DNA of 64,000 nt from Aquabacterium lacunae (GTDB lineage: Bacteria > Pseudomonadota > Gammaproteobacteria > Burkholderiales > Burkholderiaceae_C): contig NZ_SIXI01000006.1 of the NCBI RefSeq assembly GCF_004310865.1, positions 168,231-232,230 on the forward strand, given 5' to 3'. A program made the translations under genes and the position numbers. This document shows, piece by piece, positions 9,880 to 18,678 of the stretch. Numbering within the stretch: position 1 is the first letter of the stretch; every line of letters begins with the position of its first letter. The notes below the pieces were generated by a model, which saw only the letters and a program-made list of their open reading frames with translations, did no database searches and was not told the DNA's origin.

Positions 9880-10632
9880 ATGCCCGCAGCCAGCCCGCGC
9901 CTGTCACCGCAAGCCACCAAGACCCGCATCCTGGATGCGGCGGAGGCCTTGTTCATTGGTGGCGGCTTTGAATCGCTGTCGATGCGTCAGATCACCAGCG
10001 CAGCGGGCGTGAACCTGGCAGCTGTGAACTACCACTTCGGCAGCAAGGACGCCTTGATCCAGGCTGTGCTGGCCCGCCAGCTCGATCCGCTGAACGACCA
10101 GCGTGTGGCCTTGCTGGACAAATTCGAAGCCGAGCAGGGCGAGCGCCTGACCTGCGAACACGTGCTGGCCGCCATGTTCCTGCCTGCTGTGCGGATGTTC
10201 CGGGGCGATTCTGCCCAAAGTGGCCGCTATTTGCAGTTCCTGGGGCGCGCCTACACCGATCCTTCCCCCGTGGTTCGTGATTTCATCAACACGCACTACA
10301 TCCAGAGCCTGGGGCGTTTCTTCTTTGCCTTCCAGCGCACGCTGCCAGACCTCGACCGCGCCGACCTGGGCTTTCGGCTGCATTTCGCGCTGGGTGCCCT
10401 GTCGGGCGTGCTGGCGGGTGGCAACACCCAGCGCCTGATCCGTGACTTCACCCAGGGGCACACCGACGAGGTGTTCCTGCTGTCTCGCTTGTCCACCCTG
10501 ATGGTGGCGGCCTTGCGTGCGCCGTTGCCCACGCCCGAGAAAACCAACATCTTCAGCGACATCGTGCGTGCGCACGATGCATCCGAGGCCGCCGCCCAGC
10601 CCGCTGGCGGCGAAGGGGTGGCCCATGCCTGA
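9880..10632 (+). CDS. TetR/AcrR-family regulator, PsrA-like
   Basis: DNA-binding repressor, 250 residues. The N-terminal HTH (~residues 10-60) contains LSMRQITSAAGVNLAAVNYHFGSK-like sequence, the recognition-helix signature shared with PsrA, the fatty-acid-responsive repressor of Pseudomonas; the C-terminal half is a TetR ligand domain. ATG at 9880 is chosen because AGGAG sits 11 bases upstream and the next 20 residues lead straight into the HTH; a longer frame starts at 9799. It heads a block of lipid genes, so acyl-CoA or fatty-acid sensing is the likely role. Operator candidates lie just upstream. Confidence 0.85.
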   Translation: MPAASPRLSPQATKTRILDAAEALFIGGGFESLSMRQITSAAGVNLAAVNYHFGSKDALIQAVLARQLDPLNDQRVALLDKFEAEQGERLTCEHVLAAMFLPAVRMFRGDSAQSGRYLQFLGRAYTDPSPVVRDFINTHYIQSLGRFFFAFQRTLPDLDRADLGFRLHFALGALSGVLAGGNTQRLIRDFTQGHTDEVFLLSRLSTLMVAALRAPLPTPEKTNIFSDIVRAHDASEAAAQPAGGEGVAHA

Positions 10633-10658
10633 GCTGAATCCCGCTTGTACCGCCGAAG

Positions 10659-10671
10659 CACCTGTCAGGTG
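10659..10671. promoter_or_regulatory. Palindrome CACCTG-T-CAGGTG before fabG-like gene
   Basis: Perfect 6-bp arms with a one-base centre in the 109-base gap between tetR and the fabG-like gene. It could be an operator for the downstream operon. It has no T-tract, so a terminator is unlikely. It does not match the elements upstream of tetR. Confidence 0.3.
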
Positions 10672-10741
10672 TTTCACATGTCCCACCGACCTGCACTGAC
10701 TGTTCACGCACACAGGTCTCCACGAAGTAGAAAGAGCCCGC

Positions 10742-12151
10742 ATGAAAGACGGATACCTTGATTTCGCCAACTCGCCCATGGGCGCCAAGCTGGTCAATGC
10801 CCTGGGTCTGCCGAAGCCCCTGCCGCTGGAGCGCTACAAGGCGGGTGACCCTGTCGTGAAGGGCACCGTGCTGGTGGGCGGCAGCGTCGACGCGCAACTG
10901 CTGGAATCGCTGGCGGGCTTCTTCAAGGGCATGGGCGTGCAGACTGCCGCCCACGACCGCCTGCCGCAATGGGTGTCGGTGGCCAACAAGGCCGGCCTGA
11001 CCACCGGCCGCTGGGGCGGCAACGGCAAGCCGGGCGAGAAGGTCAAGGCCCTGGTGTTCGATGCCACCGGCCTGAGCGACAGCACCCAGACCGACGCCCT
11101 GTACTGGTTCTTCCACGACACCGCCCGCTCGTTGCTGCCCTGTGCACGCGTGGTCGTGATCGGCCGCCCGCCCGAAGAATGCAGCTCGCCCCGCAAGGCC
11201 ACCGTGCAGCGCTCGCTGGAAGGCCTGACCCGCTCGCTGGGCAAGGAACTCAAGAAGGGCTCGAACGCCCAGCTGGTGTACGTGTCCGAAGGCGCCGAAG
11301 GCAACATCGAATCGACCCTGCGCTTCCTGCTGTCGGCCCGTTCGACCTATGTGTCGGCCCAGGTCATTCGCGTGGGCAAGCCCGTGGGCGAGCTGGTCAA
11401 GCCGGCCGACTGGGCCAAGCCCTTGACCGGCAAAAAAGTGCTGGTGACAGGCGCTTCGCGCGGCATCGGTGCCGCCATCGCCGAGACCATGGCCCGTGAC
11501 GGCGCCCAGGTCATCGTGCTGGACGTGCCTCAGGCGCTGGCTGGCGCCGAAGAAGTCGCCAAGAAGATCGGTGGCAAGGCCATGGGCCTGGACATCGGCG
11601 CTGCTGATGCCCCCCAGAAGCTGGTCGAGGCCGCCAAGGCCGACGGTGGCTGGGACGTGATCGTGCACAACGCCGGCATCACCCGCGACAAGACCATTGC
11701 CAACATGAAGGAACAGATCTGGCAACTGGTCGTGAACGTGAACCTGTCGACCCAGGAGCGCATCAACGACGCCATGGTGGAAACCGGCGCCCTGAAGTCG
11801 GGTGGCCGCATCGTGTGCGTGTCGTCGATCTCGGGCATCTCGGGCAACATGGGCCAGACCAACTACGCCGTCTCCAAGGCGGGTGTGATCGGCATGGTGC
11901 AGGCCAACGCGCCCATCTACGCGCAAAAGGGCATCACCATCAACGCCGTGGCCCCGGGCTTCATCGAAACCCAGATGACCGCCGCCATCCCCTTCACCAT
12001 CCGTGAAGCCGGCCGTCGCATGAACTCCATGAGCCAGGGCGGTCAGCCTGTGGACGTGGCCGAAGCCATCTGCTGGTACGCCAGCCCGGCTTCCAGTGGC
12101 GTCAACGCCAACGTCATCCGCGTGTGTGGTCAGAGCCTGATCGGCGCCTGA
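10742..12151 (+). CDS. High-molecular-weight 3-oxoacyl-ACP/CoA reductase (FabG4-like)
   Basis: Short-chain dehydrogenase with a ~220-residue N-terminal Rossmann-like non-catalytic domain, the layout of mycobacterial FabG4. The C-terminal SDR domain has the nucleotide motif TGASRGIG (~residue 236), NAG, the catalytic Ser in VSSISG (~361) and YAVSK (~375). It likely reduces 3-oxoacyl-CoA or -ACP using NAD(P)H. 469 residues. AGAAAGAG precedes the ATG. It is followed closely by the MaoC hydratase (28 bases) and the thiolase gene, forming a reductase-hydratase-thiolase set for beta-oxidation or reversed chain elongation. Confidence 0.88.
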   Translation: MKDGYLDFANSPMGAKLVNALGLPKPLPLERYKAGDPVVKGTVLVGGSVDAQLLESLAGFFKGMGVQTAAHDRLPQWVSVANKAGLTTGRWGGNGKPGEKVKALVFDATGLSDSTQTDALYWFFHDTARSLLPCARVVVIGRPPEECSSPRKATVQRSLEGLTRSLGKELKKGSNAQLVYVSEGAEGNIESTLRFLLSARSTYVSAQVIRVGKPVGELVKPADWAKPLTGKKVLVTGASRGIGAAIAETMARDGAQVIVLDVPQALAGAEEVAKKIGGKAMGLDIGAADAPQKLVEAAKADGGWDVIVHNAGITRDKTIANMKEQIWQLVVNVNLSTQERINDAMVETGALKSGGRIVCVSSISGISGNMGQTNYAVSKAGVIGMVQANAPIYAQKGITINAVAPGFIETQMTAAIPFTIREAGRRMNSMSQGGQPVDVAEAICWYASPASSGVNANVIRVCGQSLIGA

Positions 12152-12179
12152 TCGGTTCAACCATCTGCTCGCCCCGGTC

Positions 12180-13037
12180 ATGAAGATCATCGAAGTCAAG
12201 AAGATCCCCAACCCGGTCACGCTGAACCTCAGCGTGGTCCGCCCGGGGACCAAGATCAAGGCCGTCGAGGCACTGCCCAAGATCACCTACGTGCGTCCGC
12301 GCGTGGTGGTCGACGCCAAGAAAGTCGCGGCCTATTCCAAGGTCTGCGGCTTCAGCAAGGCGCATGGCGTGCCCATGTTGTTCGTGCACATCGAGGCCTT
12401 CCCCCTGGCCATGATGCTGTTCGGCAACAAGGCCTTCCCGTGGCCGGGCATGGGCCTGGTTCACCTGGCCAACCAGGCCAAGCTGCTCAAGCGCATCAAC
12501 GTCGGTGACGTGCTGCGCATTGAAATGGAAACCGGTGAACTGCTGGCCCATGACAAGGGCCAGGCCTTCAACCTCTACGCCCGGGCCATCCGCGGCAACG
12601 AGGTGGTCTGGGAAAGCACCTGGACGCTGCTGCGCCTGGGGGTCAAAAACCCCAAGGGCCAGAAGTACACCAGCGTGCTGGGCGAAGACACGGCCTTGTC
12701 GCACCAGGCCGACTTCTTTGCTGCAGCCGGCATCGGTCGTTCGTACGGCCTGGCATCGGGCGACGTGAACCCCATTCACCTGTTTGCCATCACGGCCAAG
12801 TTCCTGGGCTTCAAGAAGGCCATCGCGCACGGCATGTGGACCAAGGCCAAGGCCTTGTCGCTGCTGATGCCGCGTGAAGACGTGGACCAGGCGGAAGTGG
12901 TGGTCGAGTTCAAGACCCCACTGTTCTTGCCAGCCAAAGCCTCGCTGTGGACAGCGCGCCAGGAAAACGGCGCACTGTTCGAAGTTCGCAATGCCAAGGG
13001 TGACAAGCCCCATCTGAAGGGCCGCGTGACCTACTGA
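12180..13037 (+). CDS. MaoC-family enoyl-CoA hydratase/dehydratase
   Basis: Double hot-dog protein of 285 residues. The C-terminal half carries the MaoC hydratase motif SGDVNPIH (~residue 193-200), with catalytic Asp and His, followed by the conserved helix FKKAIAHGMW. The N-terminal half is a degenerate second hot-dog. It probably hydrates trans-2-enoyl-CoA to (R)-3-hydroxyacyl-CoA, pairing with the FabG-like reductase just upstream, which acts on the same stereoisomer. Genes are 28 and 49 bases apart, consistent with an operon. Confidence 0.88.
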   Translation: MKIIEVKKIPNPVTLNLSVVRPGTKIKAVEALPKITYVRPRVVVDAKKVAAYSKVCGFSKAHGVPMLFVHIEAFPLAMMLFGNKAFPWPGMGLVHLANQAKLLKRINVGDVLRIEMETGELLAHDKGQAFNLYARAIRGNEVVWESTWTLLRLGVKNPKGQKYTSVLGEDTALSHQADFFAAAGIGRSYGLASGDVNPIHLFAITAKFLGFKKAIAHGMWTKAKALSLLMPREDVDQAEVVVEFKTPLFLPAKASLWTARQENGALFEVRNAKGDKPHLKGRVTY

Positions 13038-13086
13038 GTCGCGTCGCATCACCCCCAGCAACCCCTCACACTCACAGGACCCTCAC

Positions 13087-14379
13087 ATGCAAACCGTTCG
13101 TCGTGTCGCCATCCTGGGCGGCAACCGCATTCCCTTCGCTCGCTCCAACACCGCCTACTCGCACGAGTCCAACCAGGACATGCTGACGGCCACGCTGCAA
13201 GGCCTGGTCGACCGCTTCAACCTGCATGGCGAACGCCTGGGCGACGTGGCCGCCGGCGCCGTCATGAAGCACTCGCGTGACTTCAACCTGGTGCGCGAAT
13301 GCGTGCTGTCGACCACCCTGTCGCCGCAAACCCCCGCTTACGACCTGCAGCAGGCTTGCGGCACCGGCCTGGAAGCCATCATGCTGGTGGCCAACAAGAT
13401 CGCCCTGGGCCACATCGAAAGCGGCATCGGCGGTGGCGTGGACACCACCTCGGACGCCCCCATCGGTGTCAACGAGAAGATGCGCAAGATCCTGATGGAA
13501 GCCAACCGTGCCAAGGGCACCATGGCCCAACTGCAGGTGATCTCCAAGATCCGTCCTTCGATGCTGGTCAAGCCTGCCATCCCGAAGAACGGCGAGCCCC
13601 GCACCGGTTTCTCGATGGGCGAGCACGCCGAACTGATGGCACGTGAATGGGCCATCCCCCGCGAAGAGCAGGACCAGCTGGCCCTGGCCTCGCACCAGAA
13701 CATGGCCCGCGCCTACAAGGAAGGCTTCTTTGCCGACCTGATGACGCCTTACAAGGGACTGTCCAAGGACAACAACCTGCGCGAAGGCATCACCATCGAG
13801 AAGCTGCGCACCCTCAAGCCTTGCTTCGACAAGAAGGTCGCTCCGGGCCAGGGCACCCTGACCCCCGCCAACTCGACCCCGCTGACCGACGGCGCCTCGG
13901 CCGTGCTGCTGGGCAGCGAAGAGTGGGCCAAGGCTCACAACCTGCCGGTGCAGGCCTACATCACCCACGCCGAAGTGGCCGCCGTGGACTTCTTCGGTGC
14001 CAACAAGGAAGGCCTGCTGATGGCCCCGGCCTACGCCGTGCCGCGCATGCTGGCCCGCGCTGGCCTGACCCTGCAAGACTTCGATTTCTATGAAATCCAC
14101 GAAGCCTTTGCTGCCCAGGTGCTGTGCACCCTCAAGGCGTGGGAAGACCCGAAGTACTGCAAGGAGAAGCTGGGCCTGGACAAGCCGCTGGGCAAGATCG
14201 ACCGCAGCAAGCTGAACGTCAACGGTTCGTCGCTGGCCGCAGGTCACCCGTTCGCCGCCACTGGTGGCCGCATCGTGGCCTCGCTGGCCAAGATGCTGGC
14301 CCAGAAGGGCTCGGGCCGTGGCCTGATCTCCATCTGTGCCGCAGGTGGTCAGGGCGTTGTCGCCATCGTCGAGCGTTGA
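13087..14379 (+). CDS. Acetyl-CoA C-acyltransferase (thiolase, FadI/FadA-type)
   Basis: Cytoplasmic thiolase, 430 residues, interconverting 3-oxoacyl-CoA plus CoA and acyl-CoA plus acetyl-CoA. The acyl-enzyme Cys lies in QQACGTG (~91); HEAFAAQ (~337), GHPFAATGG (~385) and the second Cys in ICAAGGQG (~416) complete the active site. Length is nearer to FadI than to PhaA. AGGACC lies before the ATG. It is the last gene before a rho-independent terminator, with FadD following from its own promoter region. Confidence 0.92.
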   Translation: MQTVRRVAILGGNRIPFARSNTAYSHESNQDMLTATLQGLVDRFNLHGERLGDVAAGAVMKHSRDFNLVRECVLSTTLSPQTPAYDLQQACGTGLEAIMLVANKIALGHIESGIGGGVDTTSDAPIGVNEKMRKILMEANRAKGTMAQLQVISKIRPSMLVKPAIPKNGEPRTGFSMGEHAELMAREWAIPREEQDQLALASHQNMARAYKEGFFADLMTPYKGLSKDNNLREGITIEKLRTLKPCFDKKVAPGQGTLTPANSTPLTDGASAVLLGSEEWAKAHNLPVQAYITHAEVAAVDFFGANKEGLLMAPAYAVPRMLARAGLTLQDFDFYEIHEAFAAQVLCTLKAWEDPKYCKEKLGLDKPLGKIDRSKLNVNGSSLAAGHPFAATGGRIVASLAKMLAQKGSGRGLISICAAGGQGVVAIVER

Positions 14380-14395
14380 TCGCTGTGTGATACGG

Positions 14396-14428
14396 GGGTT
14401 GCACCTAGGTGGCAACCCTCGGGTTTTC
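14396..14428 (+). terminator. Rho-independent terminator after thiolase gene
   Basis: Arms GGGTTGC and GCAACCC enclose the self-complementary CACCTAGGTG with a single bulge, followed by CGGGTTTT. The T-run is short, so efficiency may be moderate. Confidence 0.6.
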
Positions 14429-14457
14429 CTTACAATCAGCCACGTATTGCATTTTAG

Positions 14458-14473
14458 TTGACACAAATGTCAA
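14458..14473. promoter_or_regulatory. Inverted repeat TTGACA-CAAA-TGTCAA upstream of fadD
   Basis: Perfect 6-bp arms around CAAA. The left arm is also a consensus -35 hexamer, though no good -10 sits 17 bases downstream. It lies ~57 bases before the fadD start. It could be an operator overlapping the promoter of fadD. Function is inferred. Confidence 0.35.
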
Positions 14474-14529
14474 GAAAATGCGTGTGCTGAACAAAAACGG
14501 GTTCCCAGGTACCCGAGGAGATTTCTGAG

Positions 14530-16281
14530 ATGACGCAAGCCAGCGCGGCAGCCACGCCTCCCGCCCAATCGCTCGTGAACCCCGACGGCACCACCAACCG
14601 CATCTGGTTGAAGGAATACGTCAAGGGTGTCGCCCACGACATCGACCTGAACAAGTACCAGTCGCTCAACGACTACTTTGACGAATGCGTCAACAAGTTC
14701 CGTGATCGTCCGGGCTTTGTGAGCATCGGCACCGAGATGTCGAACGACCTGTTCGAGCGCCGTGTCAAGGCCTTCGCAGGCTTCCTGCAGAGCAAGGGCG
14801 TGAAGAAGGGCGACCGCGTCGCCATCATGCTGCCCAACACGCTGCAGTACCCGATCACGCTGTTTGCCGTGCTGCGCCTGGGCGCTGTGGTGGTGAACGT
14901 GAACCCGCTGTACACCGCTCGCGAGTTGCAGCACACCCTGAAGGATTCCGGCGCCGAGACCATCATCGTGATGGAAACGTTTGCCAAGACCCTGGAAGAA
15001 GCCAAGTCCGGCACCCAGCTCAAGACCGTGGTGCTGACCCAGATCGGCGACCTGCTGGCCGAAGGCTGGTTCAACCCGAAGGGCTGGGCCCTGAACTTTG
15101 TGCTGCGCCATGTCCAGAAGATGGTGCCTGCCTACAGCCTGCCCGGAGCCATCTGGTACCGCGAGGCGCTGGCCCAAGGCGAGAAGGTGGCCCTCAAGCC
15201 CGTGAAGGTGCATCAGCAGGACCTGGCCTTCCTGCAATACACCGGCGGCACCACCGGCGTGGCCAAGGGCGCCATGCTGACCCACCTGAACGTGCTGGCC
15301 AACTGCCAGCAGGCCCTGGCGTTTGCCGAAGGCCAGCTGACCGGTGAAACCGAGACCGTGGTCACATTGATCCCGATGTACCACATCTTCTCGCTGACCG
15401 TGAATGGCCTGATCTTCATGGCCTTGGGTGGTCGCAACATCCTGATCGCCAACCCGCGCGACACCAAGCGCGTGATGATGATCCTGAAGAACGAAAAGTT
15501 CTCGGGCATCACCGGTGTGAACACGCTGTTCGCCTCCTTCCTTGACGACCCTGCGTTTGCCAAGCTGAACTTCTCCAAGCTCAAGCTGTCGATCGCTGGC
15601 GGCATGGCCCTGCAGCGCAATGTGGCCGAACGCTGGAAGGAAGTCACCAAGACCTCCATCGTGGAAGGTTACGGCCTGACCGAGTGCTCGCCCATCGTGA
15701 CGCAAGCCCCGGTGGACATCTCGAAAGAGCAGCCCACCTTCACCGGCTCGATCGGTGTGCCCATCCCCAGCACCGAAGTGCGTTGCCGCCGTGACGATGG
15801 CAGCTGGGCCGACATCGGTGAGCCTGGCGAGTTGTGCGTGCGTGGCCCTCAGGTGATGAAGGGCTACTGGCAGCGTCCCGAGGAAACCGCCAAGGTGCTG
15901 GACAGCGAAGGCTGGCTGGCCACCGGTGACGTGGCCGTGTGCGACGAGCGCGGTTACTTCAAGATCGTGGACCGCAAGAAGGACATGATCCTGGTGTCGG
16001 GCTTCAACGTGTACCCCAACGAGATCGAAGACGTGGTGGCCTCGCACCCTGGCGTCAAGGAATGCGCCGCCATCGGCGTGCCCGACCCGGTGGCGGGTGA
16101 GCGCGTCAAGATCGTGATCGTGCCGCGTGACCCCTCGCTGACCAAGGAAAGCGTGCTGGAACACTGCCGCAAGAACATGACCGGCTACAAGATCCCCCGC
16201 ATCGTCGAGTTCCGTACCACCGAGCTGCCGAAGTCGCCTGTGGGCAAGATCCTGCGCCGTGAGATTCGCGACGGCAAGTGA
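14530..16281 (+). CDS. fadD: Long-chain fatty acid-CoA ligase
   Basis: AMP-forming acyl-CoA synthetase that activates fatty acids for beta-oxidation. 583 residues, typical. Motifs: P-loop YTGGTTGVAKGAML (~236), GYGLTECSP (~379), the hinge region DRKKDMILVSGFNVYP (~480) and the catalytic Lys in SPVGKILRRE (~572). GAGGAG lies 9 bases before the ATG. It is separated from the thiolase gene by a terminator and an inverted repeat, so it probably has its own promoter but belongs functionally with the upstream lipid genes. Confidence 0.95.
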   Translation: MTQASAAATPPAQSLVNPDGTTNRIWLKEYVKGVAHDIDLNKYQSLNDYFDECVNKFRDRPGFVSIGTEMSNDLFERRVKAFAGFLQSKGVKKGDRVAIMLPNTLQYPITLFAVLRLGAVVVNVNPLYTARELQHTLKDSGAETIIVMETFAKTLEEAKSGTQLKTVVLTQIGDLLAEGWFNPKGWALNFVLRHVQKMVPAYSLPGAIWYREALAQGEKVALKPVKVHQQDLAFLQYTGGTTGVAKGAMLTHLNVLANCQQALAFAEGQLTGETETVVTLIPMYHIFSLTVNGLIFMALGGRNILIANPRDTKRVMMILKNEKFSGITGVNTLFASFLDDPAFAKLNFSKLKLSIAGGMALQRNVAERWKEVTKTSIVEGYGLTECSPIVTQAPVDISKEQPTFTGSIGVPIPSTEVRCRRDDGSWADIGEPGELCVRGPQVMKGYWQRPEETAKVLDSEGWLATGDVAVCDERGYFKIVDRKKDMILVSGFNVYPNEIEDVVASHPGVKECAAIGVPDPVAGERVKIVIVPRDPSLTKESVLEHCRKNMTGYKIPRIVEFRTTELPKSPVGKILRREIRDGK

Positions 16282-16318
16282 GCGCTTGAGGCTGCGGTGA
16301 AAGCCGCCGCCCCGCCAG

Positions 16319-16349
16319 GCCCGCACGGCTTTTGCCTGCGGGCTTTTTT
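16319..16349 (+). terminator. Rho-independent terminator after fadD
   Basis: Stem GCCCGCA-(C)-GGC with TTTT loop and GCC-TGCGGGC, followed by six T residues. A strong, near-perfect hairpin with one bulge, placed 38 bases after the fadD stop. Confidence 0.85.
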
Positions 16350-16412
16350 CATGCTGCGCGCCCATCGGCAACCCATGCCGCACCCTGGCCAGGCGCAGGC
16401 ACAATCGGCCCC

Positions 16413-17300
16413 ATGAGCAGCAGCACTTTCACCCGAGATCAGTTCCCCCTGGTGCACCGTCTGCGGGTGCGCTGGGCCGAAGTCGATGCGCAGCAAGTGG
16501 TTTTCAATGGCCACTACCTGACTTACCTCGATGTGGCCATTTCCGAGTACTGGCGGGCCACTGGCTTGCCGTACCCGGATGCCTGGTCGGCCCTGGGTGG
16601 CGACATCTACGCCCGCGGCCACCAGCTGGCGTATCACGCGCCGGCGCGGCTGGACGACTGGCTGGATGTGGGTGTGCGCACAGCACGCATCGGCAATTCG
16701 TCGATCACGGTGGAATGGGCTTTGTGGAATGACCACCGCCTCGTGACCACGGGCGAGGCCGTGTACGTGCATGTGGATCTGGCCACTGGTCGTCCCGCAT
16801 CGGTGCCGGCCTCGGTGCGCGAGCAGATTGCCGCCCATGCCGCAGGCGCTGCGGTCACTCGGCTGAGCCTGGGTGATTGGGCGACCTGGCAATCGGACGC
16901 CATGCGGGTGCGCGAGCCTGTGTTCGTGGTCGAGCAGCAGGTGCCCGCCAGCGAAGAGATCGATGACGACGACCCCCTGGCCCTTCACGCGGTGCTGCAC
17001 AACATTGGGGGGCTGCCACTGGCCACGGGGCGTTTGATCACCGCAGGGCAACCGCCTGGCGAGGCCCGCATCGGGAGACTGGCCGTGATCAAGGCCATGC
17101 GCGGCAGTGGAGCCGGCCGGCAAGTGCTGCGAGCCCTCATGCAGGCTGCGCGGGCCGAGGGTGCGCACACGGTGCATGTCCATGCCCAGACCTCGGCTTT
17201 GCCTTTCTATCTGGCCGAGGGCTTCGAGGTCAGCGGCACGCCCTTCGATGAGGTGGGCATTCCCCATGTGGCCATGGTGTGGCGCACACCCTCAGCGTGA
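16413..17300 (+). CDS. Thioesterase (4HBT)-GNAT acetyltransferase fusion
   Basis: Residues 1-~135 form a YbgC/FadM-type hot-dog thioesterase: RVRWAEVDAQQVVFNGHYLTYLD has the family Asp (usually D-x-x-G/QVVFN) and HYL. Residues ~150-295 form a GNAT acetyltransferase domain related to ElaA-type proteins, with the acetyl-CoA loop RGSGAGRQVLRAL (~231-243) and a C-terminal strand pair GFEVSGTPFDEVGIPHV. The two domains are normally separate proteins. ATG at 16413 removes an unconserved upstream extension that overlaps the terminator. It may hydrolyse an acyl-CoA and acetylate a partner substrate. The 3' end overlaps the NRDE gene by 9 bases. Confidence 0.82.
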   Translation: MSSSTFTRDQFPLVHRLRVRWAEVDAQQVVFNGHYLTYLDVAISEYWRATGLPYPDAWSALGGDIYARGHQLAYHAPARLDDWLDVGVRTARIGNSSITVEWALWNDHRLVTTGEAVYVHVDLATGRPASVPASVREQIAAHAAGAAVTRLSLGDWATWQSDAMRVREPVFVVEQQVPASEEIDDDDPLALHAVLHNIGGLPLATGRLITAGQPPGEARIGRLAVIKAMRGSGAGRQVLRALMQAARAEGAHTVHVHAQTSALPFYLAEGFEVSGTPFDEVGIPHVAMVWRTPSA

Positions 17301-18275
17301 GGTTCGGCTCGGTTTGATCAGGCTTCGCGCTCGGGTCTTGCGGGCAGGGGCATCGGCCAGGGTGTGGCCTTCCTGCTCCTGCACATCGCTGCTTTCAAAC
17401 CGGTCTTCATGGCGCATGGCCGCCGGCAGAAGGCTCTGGTCCAGTTTGGCCAGCTGGTCGGCCTGCATGGTGTGCCTCGGAGGCCAGTTGCGCAGCATGA
17501 CTTTGCGCAGCAGGGCCATGCGGGCACCGCTGGCATAGGTGCGCTCGAACACGTGCGTGACCAGGCGCTTGTTCACGCGCTCGGTGATCACCAGAGTGGA
17601 GCAGCGTGTGCCATAGCTGCCGTCCGGGGTGCGGATGAAGGCGGGCGACAGCAGGCGTTCCCATTCCAGTGAAATGCCGGTGTGTGGCAACTCGTCGTCG
17701 GCCGGTACATGCGTGTCGGCCAGGGCTTCGAACAAAGCGTTGCTGAGCTCATCGACCGTGGAGCTTTGCTGCACTGCCAGCCGAGTGGCCGCTTTCAGCC
17801 GGTTGACCTTGGGCCAATCAGAATCCAGATGACCGTTGGACAGGCCGTACAGGCCCCGGTCGAGCCGCTTGGGAAACCGGGCTGTGTTGGAGGCCCAGAA
17901 GCATTCGCCCTGGGCGAAATCAAGGGCCAGCAGGTTGAAGCCGTTGTGGCCTGACATGGCCAGCTGGGGCCACAGCTCGTGCATGGCTTTGTGCCCCTTG
18001 AGCCAGAGCGGCACGATGCTGCCCCGCGAAGGCGCATCCTTGTCGTCCTTGCGCGGCTGGCGATAGTTGGTCACCACCGCCAGGCGGCCATGGGCGGTCA
18101 GGCCCAGCCAGGTGCCGCCAGCTTGCAAGTCTCGACCGCCCAGGATGGGGGCTTGGCCCACCTGTTCCCACCAGCCCATGCGACCGGCCTCGCGTGCAAA
18201 GAACTCGTCGCGGTTGCCCGCCAGGACAAAGGGAAACCGGCTGTTCAGATCCAGGGCAAGGGCAACCAGGCACAT
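17292..18275 (-). CDS. NRDE-family protein (TANGO2-like)
   Basis: The N-terminus starts MCLVAL with the family-defining Asn-Arg-Asp-Glu motif NRDEFF at 21-26 and Cys2, the position expected for an N-terminal nucleophile fold. 327 residues. NRDE/TANGO2 proteins are widespread and have been linked to haem handling and membrane or coenzyme-A metabolism in eukaryotes; the bacterial function is unsettled. The ATG at 18275 places Cys directly after Met. It follows DUF4936 on the minus strand, with a 50-base gap. Confidence 0.85.
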   Translation of the reverse strand: MCLVALALDLNSRFPFVLAGNRDEFFAREAGRMGWWEQVGQAPILGGRDLQAGGTWLGLTAHGRLAVVTNYRQPRKDDKDAPSRGSIVPLWLKGHKAMHELWPQLAMSGHNGFNLLALDFAQGECFWASNTARFPKRLDRGLYGLSNGHLDSDWPKVNRLKAATRLAVQQSSTVDELSNALFEALADTHVPADDELPHTGISLEWERLLSPAFIRTPDGSYGTRCSTLVITERVNKRLVTHVFERTYASGARMALLRKVMLRNWPPRHTMQADQLAKLDQSLLPAAMRHEDRFESSDVQEQEGHTLADAPARKTRARSLIKPSRTSR

Positions 18276-18325
18276 GGGAAAGCCTCCGTGGGGTGGTTCG
18301 GGTGTCGCGGCTGGGGCTTGGTGCC

Positions 18326-18646
18326 TCAGTCGTGGTTGCGTGCGGCATGCAGCCGATCAAAGCGCTCCACATGGCGTGGCCCCAGGATGCCTGGCGGCAG
18401 GCCGGCTGCCTGAGCCTCCAGCAATTGCTCGAACGCTGCCCAGGCCTGCGCGCTGGGGTGGCCATTGAAATGGTAGGTTTCCATCCAGGTCAAGGGGCCG
18501 GGGACGGCGGTGTCCGCGCGCTGATGCAGCGCTGCCACGAGCCCCGGCATGTCGTTGCGCAGGCCCTGGTGCCATCGGTAGACGGCTTCGCGCAGCGCAT
18601 CGGCCTGCGCGGGTTCAACTTTGTAATAAACGTACAGCGACCTCAT
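18326..18646 (-). CDS. DUF4936 family protein
   Basis: Small 106-residue protein starting MRSLYVYYKVEP, with the pattern of the betaproteobacterial DUF4936 family, probably a dimeric ferredoxin-like alpha-beta barrel (YHFNGHPSAQAWAAFEQ helix-strand pattern). No membrane segment or signal peptide. Function unknown. It is first in a minus-strand pair with the NRDE gene. A symmetric GTGAT-N4-ATCAC element lies 33 bases upstream of its start. Confidence 0.75.
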   Translation of the reverse strand: MRSLYVYYKVEPAQADALREAVYRWHQGLRNDMPGLVAALHQRADTAVPGPLTWMETYHFNGHPSAQAWAAFEQLLEAQAAGLPPGILGPRHVERFDRLHAARNHD

Positions 18647-18678
18647 GGCGGCACTGTACGACAGGGGCGGGCCCCCAG

